A DNA stretch of 64,000 nucleotides from Symploca sp. SIO1C2 (lineage in GTDB: Bacteria; Cyanobacteriota; Cyanobacteriia; Cyanobacteriales; Coleofasciculaceae): NCBI GenBank assembly GCA_010672925.1, contig JAAHFP010000008.1, positions 42,330 through 106,329 of the forward strand, in the 5' to 3' direction. Shown piece by piece: positions 7,922 through 17,969 of the stretch (position 1 is its first letter; every line of letters begins with the position of its first letter). The notes beneath the pieces are model-generated. The model ran no database searches. It was not told where the DNA came from and saw nothing but the letters and a program-made list of their open reading frames with translations. Position numbers and translations under genes: made by a program.

Positions 7922-9832
7922 TTAACTGCCAATGGCTGAAAGCTCCTTGCTGAAGAATGTATCTCTTACCTGTTGAGCAATTTGGGCACTGCTTAGACCT
8001 AAGTCGGCTTTGGATTCATCTGGCTTGGCATGGTCTACTAATTTATCTGGTACACCAAAGCGCTTTACAGGAACTAAGATCTGCTTATCTTGCAGTGCTT
8101 CGGCTACAGCTGAACCAAAGCCACCCATCAGACAGCCTTCCTCTAAAGTAACCACTTTACCAATCCGTTCTGCCAGAGGTAGGATTAGCTCTGTATCCAG
8201 AGGTTTGACAAAACGAGCATTAACTACAGTTGCTTCAATGCCGTGCTCACTGAGAATTTCTGCTACTTGCATGGCGGGGTAAACCATTGCGCCATAACCA
8301 AGTAACAACAGGTCATCACCGTTGCGTAGAATTTCTCCCTTACCAATAGGTAGTGCTTCCCAGCCTTCCTCCATTAGAGGAACACCATAACCATTACCAC
8401 GAGGATACCGCATCGCAATCGGTCCATCGGTGTAGTTAACACCAGTAACCACCATTCGTTGCAATTCGGCTTCATCTTTGGGAGCCATGATCACCATATT
8501 GGGAATGCAGCGCAAATAAGCAATATCGTACATTCCTTGATGAGTCGGGCCATCAGCACCGACAATCCCAGCCCTATCCAAACAGAAAAAGACCGGTAAA
8601 TTTTGGATACAAACGTCGTGAATTACTTGGTCGTAAGCGCGTTGCAGGAAGGTAGAGTAAATGGTGGCAACTGGTTGCATCCCCTCACAAGCCAGTCCAG
8701 CTGCAAGGGTCACAGCATGTTGTTCTGCAATACCCACGTCAATGTACTGTTTGGGTAATTTTTCTTGCAGTTTAGTCAAACCGGTTCCAGTTGCCATAGC
8801 AGCAGTGATACCGATAATTTTGGGGTTATTTTCCGCCAGTTTTACCAAAGTATGCGCAAAGACTTTGGAATAGCCAGGAGGTTTAGGCTTATTGGAAGGT
8901 AAAGCCTTACCAGTAGCAAGGTCAAAGGGACTTTGAGCATGATAGCCTACTTGATCAGCTTCTGCGATCGCATAGCCTTTCCCTTTAGTAGTTACCACAT
9001 GTACTAGTACCGGACCATCGTAGCTGTGGGCAGCATTAAAGGTGTGGATCAAATCTTGTAAGTTGTGACCATCTACAGGTCCCATGTAGGTAAAGCCTAG
9101 TTCTTCAACTACTGCCCCTACCTTAGGCACTGCTAAACGCTTCATACCTTCCTTAACTCGCTGCAACTCTGGGGATAAAGACTCACCAACAAAAGGAAGA
9201 TTTTTAAATTGTTCTTCCAAATTATCTGCCAAAAACTGTACTGGTGCACTCAGCCGTACTTTATTAAGAGAACGAGAAATTGCACCGACGTTGGGGGAAA
9301 TCGACATTTCATTGTCATTTAGCACCACCAACAACTTGGTGTTAGGCAAATGACCGGCATGGTTAATTGCTTCTAGGGCCATCCCCCCAGTTAGGGCACC
9401 ATCGCCAATTACTGCCACTACTTTGAAATTTTCCCCTTTGAGATCCCTGGCCATAGCCATACCCAAAGCCGAAGAAATACTCGTCGAAGCATGACCCGCA
9501 CCGAAATGATCGAATTTGCTCTCACAGCGTTTTAGATATCCAGCAACTCCATCTTTTTGCCGCAAAGTATGAAATTGTTGATACCGTCCTGTCAGCATTT
9601 TGTGAGGGTAAGCCTGGTGGCCAACATCCCAGGTAACTTTATCCCGGTCTAGATCAAGAGTCTGATACAAACCAATGGTAAGTTCTACAACACCCAACCC
9701 TGGACCAAGATGACCTCCACTAGTAGCGATTGTTTGCAGGTGCTTTTCCCGAATTTGGCGAGCAATTTGCTCTAATTGAGGAATTGACAGACCATGCAGC
9801 TGGTTTGGATGAGTAATTTCACTTATATGCAT
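7922..9832 (-). CDS. dxs: 1-deoxy-D-xylulose-5-phosphate synthase
   Basis: DXS condenses pyruvate and glyceraldehyde 3-phosphate with thiamine diphosphate, the entry step of the MEP isoprenoid pathway that feeds carotenoids, phytol and quinones. The 636-aa length is typical. The sequence shows [15 protein letters not shown] near residue 68, the ThDP/Mg site [18 protein letters not shown] near 142, and the transketolase pyrimidine-domain motif [15 protein letters not shown] near 420 with [10 protein letters not shown] upstream. The start MHISEITHP is the usual one in cyanobacteria. It is monocistronic here, with a hairpin (9970-9998) separating it from the upstream small gene. Confidence 0.97.
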   Translation of the reverse strand: MHISEITHPNQLHGLSIPQLEQIARQIREKHLQTIATSGGHLGPGLGVVELTIGLYQTLDLDRDKVTWDVGHQAYPHKMLTGRYQQFHTLRQKDGVAGYLKRCESKFDHFGAGHASTSISSALGMAMARDLKGENFKVVAVIGDGALTGGMALEAINHAGHLPNTKLLVVLNDNEMSISPNVGAISRSLNKVRLSAPVQFLADNLEEQFKNLPFVGESLSPELQRVKEGMKRLAVPKVGAVVEELGFTYMGPVDGHNLQDLIHTFNAAHSYDGPVLVHVVTTKGKGYAIAEADQVGYHAQSPFDLATGKALPSNKPKPPGYSKVFAHTLVKLAENNPKIIGITAAMATGTGLTKLQEKLPKQYIDVGIAEQHAVTLAAGLACEGMQPVATIYSTFLQRAYDQVIHDVCIQNLPVFFCLDRAGIVGADGPTHQGMYDIAYLRCIPNMVIMAPKDEAELQRMVVTGVNYTDGPIAMRYPRGNGYGVPLMEEGWEALPIGKGEILRNGDDLLLLGYGAMVYPAMQVAEILSEHGIEATVVNARFVKPLDTELILPLAERIGKVVTLEEGCLMGGFGSAVAEALQDKQILVPVKRFGVPDKLVDHAKPDESKADLGLSSAQIAQQVRDTFFSKELSAIGS

Positions 9833-9969
9833 GTCAATGTATCTTGTGAAGTGCTATTGGATTGTATTTATCCTGTTAGGGTCACTAAATCAACAAAAAT
9901 TCTTTCTTTCTTTACATTATCTGGTGCTGAAAATAATTTCCCAGGGAACTGTCTTCTTGAATAAGTAAA

Positions 9970-9998
9970 CCCCAGGTGTTGAATAAAAACACCTGGGG
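9970..9998 (-). terminator. strong hairpin between the small basic protein gene and dxs
   Basis: A perfect 11-bp stem CCCCAGGTGTT/AACACCTGGGG with a 7-nt loop. It lies 124 bp downstream of the stop of the 65-aa gene and 138 bp upstream of dxs. On the minus strand it is followed by TTTA only, so it is an imperfect intrinsic terminator or a bidirectional insulator. Confidence 0.55.
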
Positions 9999-10121
9999 AG
10001 CAACATCTGGGAACTGCTGGATTTGGGGATTGGGGATACTCAACTTACGAGTTACCGATTACAACCTTTGAATACTGAGTGTTCACTATTCAACTCCTAG
10101 TCCACAATTCCCCTTGAATTG

Positions 10122-10319
10122 TCATTCTTCAGCATTAGCCTGTTCTAGATACTCAGGGTTTGTTCCATCTGTTCGAGAACCAGTACTATCCTTTGGAGGT
10201 CTGTTGCCATACCGCCGGTTTCTAGAGAAACGACCTGTATTTTTTCTTTGACGAAACTTACGAGCATAAGCTTGATTACGCTGCGCCTTTTCCTTTTTGA
10301 GATTGCGGCGCTTTGCCAT
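10122..10319 (-). CDS. small basic protein, conserved in cyanobacteria
   Basis: A 65-aa protein whose first 36 residues are almost all basic (MAKRRNLKKEKAQRNQAY, then ARKFRQRKNTGRF), followed by an acidic-ending tail. The composition is that of an RNA- or ribosome-associated protein. I recognise it as a conserved cyanobacterial small protein without an established function. A purine-rich leader (GAGGTAAAC just before ATG) is a good ribosome binding site. Right upstream lies what looks like the 3' end of an IS200/IS605 element, so its original promoter may have been displaced. Confidence 0.7.
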   Translation of the reverse strand: MAKRRNLKKEKAQRNQAYARKFRQRKNTGRFSRNRRYGNRPPKDSTGSRTDGTNPEYLEQANAEE

Positions 10320-10334
10320 GTTTACCTCTTGATA

Positions 10335-10550
10335 ACTAACATTGACACTCCCCGGCCTAAAGACGGAGGGGATTCTAAGTTCACCGTAGTGACTTACTCT
10401 ACCAGGGTTGTCCCAAGCAGAGTCAACATCTCTACTCCCTTAGCGTTACTTCGGGTATGCCTTCCCCTAGATTTCGCTTGGTGCAAAATATTGAATCGAC
10501 CCCAAGTTTGTTTTTATTCTATTGTACCTGGAAATCAGAGAGATTAAAGT
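10335..10550 (-). mobile_element. IS200/IS605-type (tnpB 3' end) remnant
   Basis: The sequence ending GAATCCCCTCCGTCTTTAGG and CCGGGGAGTGTCAA on the minus strand matches, from memory, the structured right end that follows tnpB in many cyanobacterial IS200/IS605 elements (the region that yields the guide/omega RNA). The stretch just upstream (minus strand) has several stops in all frames, so no TnpB survives. If real, the element end abuts the leader of the 65-aa gene. An exact element name cannot be given. Confidence 0.4.
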
Positions 10551-10632
10551 TATCTTAGAGGGACGGGGTATGATATCCTGCTGGCTTTTCACCATAGATT
10601 ATGTTTAAGCTGCCTATCCCGTCAGTACTATA

Positions 10633-10726
10633 CCACTAGTACCGCTGTGCGGAATTAAAAATTAAGAATGCTTATCGAGTAAGGATTCTATCGACTCAAA
10701 CTGCTAGGTTATTTCCATGCCCACTG
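10633..10726 (+). repeat. dispersed repeat A, copy 1
   Basis: From GTACCGCT through GAATGCTTAT, GATTCTATCGACTCAAACTG and GGTTATTTCC this matches the reverse complement of 20709-20806 with few differences. It is non-coding here, within the 615-bp spacer 10320-10934. Confidence 0.8.
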
Positions 10727-10822
10727 CACTAAAAAGAAGCTCAGTAAGCTTGGAGATAAAGCAATTTAACACGTTCGCGACTGTGACTGGTGGTATCAAA
10801 TGCTATGATAGCATGACTTTAC

Positions 10823-10870
10823 GGGGAATTTATTCCCCAATAGCTTATCCCCACGAATAGAATTCGGGGG
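10823..10870. other. two consecutive small hairpins upstream of the NUDIX gene
   Basis: GGGGAA/TTCCCC with a TTTA loop (10823-10838), and CCCCACGAAT/AATTCGGGGG (10849-10870). The second resembles the hairpin at 3185-3203, including the GGGGGCTTG tail, suggesting an IS-end footprint. Alternatively they attenuate the NUDIX transcript 65 bp downstream. Confidence 0.4.
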
Positions 10871-10934
10871 CTTGCGCCCTCCGATGATCGGTCGATAAGC
10901 AACCGAATTCACAGGCTCTATAGGTTTCTCTTCA

Positions 10935-11390
10935 ATGGGTCAAATTTGGCGATTTGTACAAACTGTACTGGGAATTATTTTTCGACATCCTGTCACTGGT
11001 ACAAGTATCATTCCCATCTTGCCAGATGGGCGAATTGTACTAGTCAAGCGTAGCGATAACGGTAAGTGGGGATTACCAGGTGGTATGGTAGATTGGGGTC
11101 AAGATATTCCAACGACGGTGCGTCGGGAGTTGGCGGAAGAAACGGGACTGGAGTTACTAGAGATTCGTCGGTTAGTTGGGGTTTACTCTGCACCAGACCG
11201 CGATCCTAGAATTCATTCCATTTGTGTTCTGGTAGAAGCCAACGTTAAAGGAACAATGCAAATACAGGATACTTTTGAGATCAATGATGTTCAAGCTTTT
11301 CATCCCTCAACTATTCCCAAGGAAAACTTGAGCCATGATCATCAATTTCAGTTACAAGATTATTTAGATGGTAAGACAGTTGTTGCTTGA
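10935..11390 (+). CDS. NUDIX hydrolase
   Basis: A 151-aa protein with a complete NUDIX box: GGMVDWGQDIPTTVRRELAE then ETGLEL near residues 54-79 (pattern GX5EX7REUXEEXGU). The box binds the metal and activates water to split nucleoside diphosphate-X compounds. The substrate cannot be predicted; candidates are ADP-ribose, oxidised nucleotides or a dinucleotide polyphosphate. The first 20 residues (WRFVQTVLGIIFRHPVTGTS) are hydrophobic but not a clear signal. It is followed after 170 bp by an alpha/beta hydrolase on the same strand. Confidence 0.92.
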   Translation: MGQIWRFVQTVLGIIFRHPVTGTSIIPILPDGRIVLVKRSDNGKWGLPGGMVDWGQDIPTTVRRELAEETGLELLEIRRLVGVYSAPDRDPRIHSICVLVEANVKGTMQIQDTFEINDVQAFHPSTIPKENLSHDHQFQLQDYLDGKTVVA

Positions 11391-11562
11391 GGATGCGTTA
11401 TGAATGAGGTGCAACCGCCAGCAACCGCCAGCAGTTTTCCTTATACTTCTTAAGGTGGGGAAGAATGCCAACTTCCGACTCGGTTATTAGTTGTTGGTTA
11501 GAAAGTATTAATTCACAAACAACTAATAACAAATAACCAAGCTCAAAAATATTGCGATTAGG

Positions 11563-12378
11563 ATGGATTTACCTCTACGTAATTCTCGGATTCAGTTGCC
11601 CTCAGGACAAATTTTCTGGCGGGAAGTTGGTCAAGGACCGATTCTGGTATTTCTGCATGGCTCTTGGAGTGACAGCAGTCAATGGTTACCCGTTATTGAG
11701 TATTTGCATCACAATTACCACTGCTTCGCTCTTGATTTATTAGGATTTGGTGAATCCGAACAACCCAAACTTCACTACTCAATCCAGTTAGAAGTTGAGT
11801 GTTTACTCAAATATTTAGAAGCTTTACGTCTAGAGCCAGTATATTTGATTGGTCACTCCCTAGGAGGTTGGATTGCCGCTAGTTCCGTTCTACAATCTTC
11901 TGAGCAGGTGCATGGTTTAGTGTTAATCGCACCAGAAGGTGTTCTGCTAAAAGGGCAGCAAAGCAGTTGGAGACGAGCACAGTGGTTAGTGGGGCCTCCA
12001 CAAATCGCCTACAGCATTTTGCGATCACTCCTTCCCATAGCTAAGTTTTTAGGACGTAACAAACCTATCGAGAAAATCCTTCAACAACGTCAACTGTTGC
12101 TCAGTTCACCTACTGCTTGTAAATTATTGTTCCAGCGACGCTGGTCAGAAATTAGAGCGGAATTATTGCAAGATAATCTCGAATTTATGAAAGTGCCAAC
12201 TTTGATTATACAAGGTAGAAAAGATGGCATTGATGCGATAGACCGCTCTCAAATTTACGCAGACAACAGCCCACAGGCTCAGCTACGGATGATTAATCAT
12301 GGAGGAAATGACTTACCAGAATCCTTACCAGCTTTAGTCGCTAGATATATTAATGAATTTGTGAATACTTGCCAGTAA
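11563..12378 (+). CDS. alpha/beta hydrolase with altered catalytic His position
   Basis: A 271-aa protein with oxyanion motif FLHGSWSD near residue 30, nucleophile elbow GHSLGGW near residue 100 and a possible acid in IIQGRKDGID near 218. At the place where relatives have a GGHDLPE-like motif this protein reads NHGGNDLPES, so the usual His is Asn and the nearest His is three residues earlier. It may still be active if His is recruited from that position; otherwise it would be a pseudo-enzyme. STRR-type GGCAGAA units begin right behind the stop (12376-12412). Confidence 0.85.
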   Translation: MDLPLRNSRIQLPSGQIFWREVGQGPILVFLHGSWSDSSQWLPVIEYLHHNYHCFALDLLGFGESEQPKLHYSIQLEVECLLKYLEALRLEPVYLIGHSLGGWIAASSVLQSSEQVHGLVLIAPEGVLLKGQQSSWRRAQWLVGPPQIAYSILRSLLPIAKFLGRNKPIEKILQQRQLLLSSPTACKLLFQRRWSEIRAELLQDNLEFMKVPTLIIQGRKDGIDAIDRSQIYADNSPQAQLRMINHGGNDLPESLPALVARYINEFVNTCQ

Positions 12379-12509
12379 GGCAGAGGGCAGAAGGCAGAGG
12401 GCAGAAGGTAAGAAAGAAGTTTGTAAGGGAGAAGAGAATATATAAGTTATTATCCGAACTTGATGTTATGGGTGGCTCAAAAAACTAAAACCTACTACTT
12501 ACCACCTGC

Positions 12510-15224
12510 TCAAAGTTTTGGTATCAACCGCTTGCCAAAGCGAGCATATAGTGCAGGAATCACTAACAAAGTCAAGGCTGTGGAGGTAAACAAACCACCT
12601 AAAACCACAATTGCTAGAGGTTGTAAAATTTCATTTCCGGCTCCACTAGCGATCGCTAGTGGTAACATACCTAGGGCAGAAGTAATTGCGGTCATTAAGA
12701 TCGCGTTAACTCTGTCTAGAGAACCCTTAACAATCACATCTTTGAGCAACATTCCCTGAGCGAACTTGTTATTGTAGTTGTCTACTAGCAACAAACCATT
12801 GCGAACAGCAACGCCAAAAAGAGTGATAAACCCGATTAAGGAGGCTACCGACATCACACCCCCACTCAGCACAATTGATATAATACCCCCTACTAGTGCT
12901 AGTGGTAGGTTAATCATAATAGCAATCGTAGCAGGAAGGGATTTAACAGAGAAGAACATCAAAACTGTAATCGCGATCGCTGCTAGGATACTATACACCA
13001 GCAGATTATTAGTAGCCCGTTCCTCCGATTCAAATTGTCCCCCATACTGGATAAAGTAGCCGTTAGGCAATTGCACATTTTGTCGAATTTGAGCTTGAAT
13101 ATCGCCCACGACACCGCCTAAATCACGTTCTGCAACATTAGCTGAAACGACGATTAAGCGGGAAACATCTTCCCGATTCACCACATTGGCGCCCATGCCG
13201 TAATCCACTTTGGCAACGGTACCAAGTGGGATGGTTTCCCCAGTCGGGGTAGAGATCGGAATGGCACGAATGGCATCTAAGCTGTTGCGAGCCTTTGCCG
13301 TCAGTGAGACAAAGATATCAATAAGCTGCTGATCTTCTGCTACCTGGGATGCCACCCTACCATTAAGAGCAGTTTCTACCACGTCTGACAACTGCTCCAT
13401 CCTCAGTCCATAAGTTGCAGCAGCCTCACGATTGTATTGGATTTGCACCTGACGTATGGGTAGTTGAGGTTCAAGTTGTAAGTCTACAACCCCAGCAATC
13501 GGTTCGATAACATCCCGGACTTGTTCACCAATCTTGCGGAGTTCTATCAAGTCAGAACCAAAGATTTTGATCGCGATCGCACTTCTAACTCCAGAGAGTA
13601 CCTCATCCATGCGGTGGGAGATAAACCCACCAATATTAGGGGCGACACCAGGCAGCTTCAGGAAAGTTTCACGCAGTTGTTTAACACTGGCTTCCCGGTC
13701 TTTGAGTGCCGCGTCACTGAGTTCCACATCTACGTGTGCCATACTGACTCCAGCGCCATCGGCATCACCAGGAGCACGTCCCGCTCTTACCTGTACCCAC
13801 TCATAAAGGGGATTATCCTTGAGGGAATTGTACAGCACCATTCCTGCCCGATTGGTCATATCCAGGGAAACACCAGGAAACAACACCATCGAGTTAACCA
13901 TCGACTTTTCCTGAAATTCCGGCAGGAAAACCCGTCCTAAGGAAGGAACAATAGCAACAGCAGTTACCAAAGCAGCCAGTGCCAAACCTAAAATAATTTG
14001 GGGCGCTTGTAGGGACAGATTCAGCAAGGGACGATAGAGTCGTTCTACCCAGCGGGAGACCAAAGTGCCTTCCTGGGGTAGGGTTTGATTTGCCAGCAAA
14101 ATTGCACAAAGGGCAGGGGAAAGAGTCATGGCAACCAGGGTTGAGGCAGTGATGGACAGCAGATATGCCAACCCCATCGGGGCGAAAATACGCCCTTCCA
14201 CACCAGTTAAACTAAAAATAGGTGCGAATACCACAATAATGATCACTGTGGAAAAAATTACTGCTAGCCTTACCTCTATAGATGTTTCGTATACTACCTG
14301 GAAAGGATTTTTGGGATTTCCATGGGCTTGATTAGTGCGGAGTCCGCGATAGCAGTTTTCCATGTCCACAATGGCATCATCCACAACGGAGCCAATGGCA
14401 ACCACTAATCCACCTAACGTCATCGTGTTGATGCCCAAACCAAAGGCTTTCATAAAGAGTAACCCAATCAATAATGATAGGGGAATCGCACTCAGGGTAA
14501 TTACCGCTGTGCGCCAATTCATTAAAAACAGCAGCATCATTACCGACACGATAATGATGCCTTGAATAAGAGAACCGCTAACATTGCGAATAGCAGAATC
14601 AATAAAGTTAGACTGGCGAAAAGTTCGTGCTACTTGTACATCAGCGGGAAGGGTGGGCTGCAAGGACTGCATCACTGCTTCTACCCCTTTGGTGACAGTG
14701 GGGGTATCGACATCCGGCTGTTTGTTAATCATCATTACCACCGCAGGCTGCCCATTAAAGCTGGCATCCCCTCGCTTCAAAGCTGCCCCGGTTTTGACCT
14801 CTGCCACATCTTGAAGCAGAATGGGTTGACCATCCTGCACCTTCACCACAGATTGCTGTAAATCTTCAATTGATGTTACCTGCCCAATACCACGCACCAG
14901 TAGTTCTTGACCACCGCCAATTAGGAAACCACCGGGAGCATTGGAGTTCGCGCCTCTTGCAGCATCAGTAACTTCAGTAAGAGAAACATTGCGCGATCGC
15001 AGTTTTTCCGGATCAACCAATACTTGTTCTTGGCGTTTATCTCCGCCATAAATTGTGACCTGAGAGACTCCTGGTACTGAGAGAATCTGATTGCTGAGAG
15101 TTACTTCCGCCAGTCGGTGTAACTCCATCAGTAAGGTTTTCCCCTCCCCGTCAACAGTGAAGGCATACTGCAAAATCGTACCCAATGGGGATACTAAAGG
15201 GGAAATTTCTGGCGGCTGAGTGCC
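12510..15224 (-). pseudogene. RND efflux pump (CusA/HME or AcrB-like), 5' end missing
   Basis: The frame has clear homology to an RND permease from QPPEISPLVSPLGTILQYAF (15218 and below) to the C-terminus: a porter domain, TM clusters (for example GIIIVSVMMLLFLMNWRTAV), the LGGLVVAIGSVVDDAIVDME motif in TM4 with paired Asp, and a second TM bundle. Full-length members have about 1040 residues; here about 900 remain, and the first TM helix and the first porter subdomain are gone. The frame meets a TAG inside the 124-bp repeat at 15225. No membrane-fusion partner gene is nearby. A truncated RND protein cannot be expected to assemble, so I call it a pseudogene with a well-kept 3' part. Confidence 0.88.
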
Positions 15225-15348
15225 CTGCCTCTCCTAGACTTGGCAATTGCACGCATTCTTGGGACACCATCGACTGAATTGATTGATTTTTTATCTTGCG
15301 GACTATCAGACTTTGGAGTTTCGCACTCCTAACTAGTCTAAACTCCAG
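15225..15348 (-). mobile_element. 124-bp repeat element, copy 1, between two 5'-truncated genes
   Basis: Nearly identical (inverted) to 63874-63997: runs from CTGGAGTTTAGACTAG to AAGTCTAGGAGAGGCAG on the minus strand, with four or so point differences. It has an internal hairpin GGAGTTT/AAACTCC near one end. It lies exactly between the broken RND gene and the broken CHAT gene. It could be a MITE or the end of an IS. An ATG inside it opens a frame MVSQECVQLPSLGEAG that continues into the RND DNA in the wrong frame. Confidence 0.8.
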
Positions 15349-17305
15349 GGATAAAGCTATTTGCCGAGACACCCACCCCGAAGGTTGGGGAATTTTGCAT
15401 CACGAGATTGGCAAGGCGCACTATTTCCGGGGGCAAGAAGATGTCAACGCCTCTTCTTTCTGGCGTAAGGCAAAAGATAGCTATAAAGAAGCATTGAAAA
15501 CTCTCAAGCCGCCGGAATTTGAGGAGTTGCATTTAGAAGTATTACAAGACTTGATTCGGGTGTTGCGGGAATTGCATGACATAGAGTTGAACTCGCGAGA
15601 TATTGAAGAAGCGCGGGAGTTAAACCGTCAGGGAGCGGATTTGTTGCGGAAGATGTTGGCTGCACCCCAACGAACAGAATACCAAAAGCAAAAACTTGCC
15701 CTCAAATCTGCTGTCTTTGACCAGTTGACGGTTGATTTTGCTCTCCAGTCGGGGGATATTTTGGGGGCATTTACTCTGGCGGAAAGGGGAAAAAATACTT
15801 GTCTGCGCTGGCTTTTGGAGAGAAAGCAAGATTTGGGAGATTTGGGCAATGGGGAGCGGGATGGTTGCGCTACGGGAGATTTACGACAATTGGATATTGT
15901 TGCTGATTCCAATACTGCTGCAATTTACTGGCATCTGAGTCCTAGTACCTTGACTACCTTTGTTATTTTACCGGGTGTGGCTGTTCCCATTGTTGTAGAA
16001 AGGCAAATTGTACCAAACCAGAATGAACAACGTTCCCCGTCCTTACTACAATTCCTGGCATGGGAAAAATGGCTGAGCAACTGGAACGAACAATATCAAG
16101 CCTATGGTAATCCCAAAGCTGATAGACCCCTCGCCAAAATATCTTTGACCCCTCCCCAACCCTCCCCTTATCAAGGGGAGGGAGCTATTTCCCCCCTTTA
16201 CCAAGGGGGGACTAAGGGGGGTAATTCTGATGTTGGAAAAGCCAATAAACAAGATTATCCCTGGCGTACCCAGATGGAGGGGAATTTAGCAGAACTTAAG
16301 ACAATTCTGAATATAGACGCGATCGCACAATACCTGGAAAATCACCAAATTGAACATCTGATCCTCATCCCTCACCGGGATCTCCACCGTCTCCCCCTGC
16401 ACTATTTCTTCGACAATTTCACCTGCACCTATCTCCCCAGCATCCAGTACCATGTCTCCCAATCTCAGCGGCAAACGACAGAAGAGGGTAAATCTCAACT
16501 GTTATTAGTGGAAAATCCAGACAGTACTCCCGAAATCAACGGTAAAGCCAAACAACTGGTAGGATTACCCTTTGCTGAAGTTGAAGCTGCTATTATCCGT
16601 AAAGTGTGGATTGATTGGAAGACACGGGAAATTGAAGTCTTAGATGATAAGCTAACGCAAAAACTCCTCCTGCCTCCTGCCTCCTGCCTCCTGCCTTCAA
16701 TCAACAACATTGAGAACCAAGCAGTAACTAAAGAACAAGTGCAACAAAGTCTAAGCCAACCCCATCAAGTCTTCCACTTCACGGGACACGGGGCTTATAA
16801 TAGCACCAATCCTACCCAATCTTGCCTGTTTTTGAGCGGTAAAGACCGACTGACATTGGTGGATATTATCAATCTAGACTTAAGTAGCTACCAACTCATC
16901 TGTCTAGCTGCTTGTGAAACTGCTGTCACTGGCAACCAAACGATTACAGATGAATATGTAGGACTAGTCAGTGCTTTCCTGAGAGCCGGTGCTACCCATG
17001 TTATCAGTACCCTCTGGACTGTTGAATCTGCAGCTAGTGCTCTGTTAATGGTGGAATTTTACCAGCAACTGGAAACTGGACAACCTCCGGCTGCTGCCCT
17101 TAAAGCTGCTCAAACTTGGCTGAAAACCGCTACCCGTGATCAATTAATTGCATGGCTTGAGCTGAAGATTGCTAAACTCTCTGATAAACCAGCACTAAGT
17201 CGTCTCCTCAAATCTCAACAGCGGCTAATTAGAATAAATGAGAATGAGATACCTTTCTCTCATCCTTACTATTGGGCTGCTTATACGATTTCTGGACTGA
17301 CTTGA
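15296..17305 (+). CDS. CHAT domain (caspase-like) protein, 5'-truncated
   Basis: True homology starts behind the 124-bp repeat, at about 15349 (RDKAICRDTHPEGWG); the preceding 17 codons and the TTG at 15296 belong to the repeat. The N-terminal part has TPR-like helices (AHYFRGQED, FWRKAKDSYKEALKTL). The CHAT domain keeps the dyad His498 (HFTGHGAY) and Cys540 (LAACETAVTG), the LRAGATHVISTLWTV block and the end HPYYWAAYTISGL. Most TPR repeats expected in such proteins are missing. Two repeats lie inside the frame: a CCCTCCCC palindrome (about residues 284-308) and an STRR (LLPPASCLLPS, near 460). Whether it is still expressed is unclear. A 143-aa and a 466-aa gene follow on the same strand. Confidence 0.82.
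   Translation: MRTIRLWSFALLTSLNSRDKAICRDTHPEGWGILHHEIGKAHYFRGQEDVNASSFWRKAKDSYKEALKTLKPPEFEELHLEVLQDLIRVLRELHDIELNSRDIEEARELNRQGADLLRKMLAAPQRTEYQKQKLALKSAVFDQLTVDFALQSGDILGAFTLAERGKNTCLRWLLERKQDLGDLGNGERDGCATGDLRQLDIVADSNTAAIYWHLSPSTLTTFVILPGVAVPIVVERQIVPNQNEQRSPSLLQFLAWEKWLSNWNEQYQAYGNPKADRPLAKISLTPPQPSPYQGEGAISPLYQGGTKGGNSDVGKANKQDYPWRTQMEGNLAELKTILNIDAIAQYLENHQIEHLILIPHRDLHRLPLHYFFDNFTCTYLPSIQYHVSQSQRQTTEEGKSQLLLVENPDSTPEINGKAKQLVGLPFAEVEAAIIRKVWIDWKTREIEVLDDKLTQKLLLPPASCLLPSINNIENQAVTKEQVQQSLSQPHQVFHFTGHGAYNSTNPTQSCLFLSGKDRLTLVDIINLDLSSYQLICLAACETAVTGNQTITDEYVGLVSAFLRAGATHVISTLWTVESAASALLMVEFYQQLETGQPPAAALKAAQTWLKTATRDQLIAWLELKIAKLSDKPALSRLLKSQQRLIRINENEIPFSHPYYWAAYTISGLT
16148..16222. 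repeat. palindromic CCCTCCCC/GGGGAGGG repeats inside the CHAT gene
   Basis: CCCTCCCCTTATCAAGGGGAGGG and CCCCCCTTTACCAAGGGGGG are adjacent hairpins typical of dispersed cyanobacterial repeats. They add a Pro/Gly/Tyr-rich linker (PQPSPYQGEGAISPLYQGG) without breaking the frame. Confidence 0.8.
16664..16698. repeat. STRR CTGCCTC inside the CHAT gene
   Basis: About five units of TGCCTCC, the reverse complement of the GGCAGGA unit. They code for LLPPASCLLPS between the substrate-side and catalytic halves of the CHAT domain. Confidence 0.9.
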
Positions 17306-17463
17306 GTGGGAGAGTATCAATCAACGCACATGGGTAGGGTCAAAAATTTGATATTGTCAGCATCAGAGGGCGGGTTTTGTAGAGAAATTATCGTTTATTA
17401 TCCAAGTTGATTGGCTAAACCCACCCCTACACATTATGTTTGTTTCTACCTACTTACTTGACT

Positions 17464-17895
17464 ATGAAAAACACAGATAAACTAATCGTGAAAGCTTTTC
17501 TGGTTGCTCTTTCCCAACAGCGATCGCCTCTTCCTGATACAGTACAAGCAAAGCTGGGGGAAATTGCCCAATCCCTGGAAACAAAAGTCACGGAACTAGA
17601 AAACCTGGCAACCAATACTCCCAGCCTGAACAATTCCTACGAAAACGCCCATTTTTTGTTAACTTACCCTGAAGCTACACGAGGTGTAGGGCTCAAAAAT
17701 TTACCTGCTGAGAATTATGAAGATAATGATAATGAGGAAACTTCTAATACCACCAGAGATACCAGAGATGCTATTGAAGAGATGAAACAAGTCGTGGCAG
17801 AAATTGAGAATAAATTCGAGCAAGCACCTCAAGTTTTGGCAGCTCCTGATCCAGTGAAGGCTGCACGTAAATTGTTCAATTTTCGGAAAAAATGA
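17464..17895 (+). CDS. small acidic/helical protein downstream of the CHAT gene
   Basis: A 143-aa protein from ATG17464 (a TTG at 17440 is a poorer choice). It has no signal or membrane segment. The N-terminal half is a helical pair (LIVKAFLVALSQ, LGEIAQSLETKVTELENL), the middle is acidic and Asn-rich, and the C-terminal part is a coiled-coil-like helix (DAIEEMKQVVAEIENKFEQA) ending in a basic LFNFRKK. I do not recognise the family. It lies 160 bp behind the CHAT gene and 250 bp before the 466-aa membrane protein. A role as adaptor or as CHAT substrate is only a guess from position. Confidence 0.65.
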   Translation: MKNTDKLIVKAFLVALSQQRSPLPDTVQAKLGEIAQSLETKVTELENLATNTPSLNNSYENAHFLLTYPEATRGVGLKNLPAENYEDNDNEETSNTTRDTRDAIEEMKQVVAEIENKFEQAPQVLAAPDPVKAARKLFNFRKK

Positions 17896-17951
17896 AACAG
17901 AAAAACTCAGACCAAATGCGGTTCTCAGAGCACATGAGGAATAATTCAAAG

Positions 17952-17969
17952 TCCCCCAGAATTGGGGGA
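17952..17969 (+). terminator. hairpin downstream of the 143-aa gene
   Basis: TCCCCCA/TGGGGGA with a GAAT loop, followed by TTTAGG. It can end the CHAT/143-aa transcript, though it also looks like the dispersed CCCCC/GGGGG repeats of this genome. Confidence 0.4.

Noticed and set aside
13521..13940. 139-aa plus-strand ORF inside the RND gene
   Set aside because: It is a shadow of the opposite strand; the minus strand carries clear RND motifs throughout.
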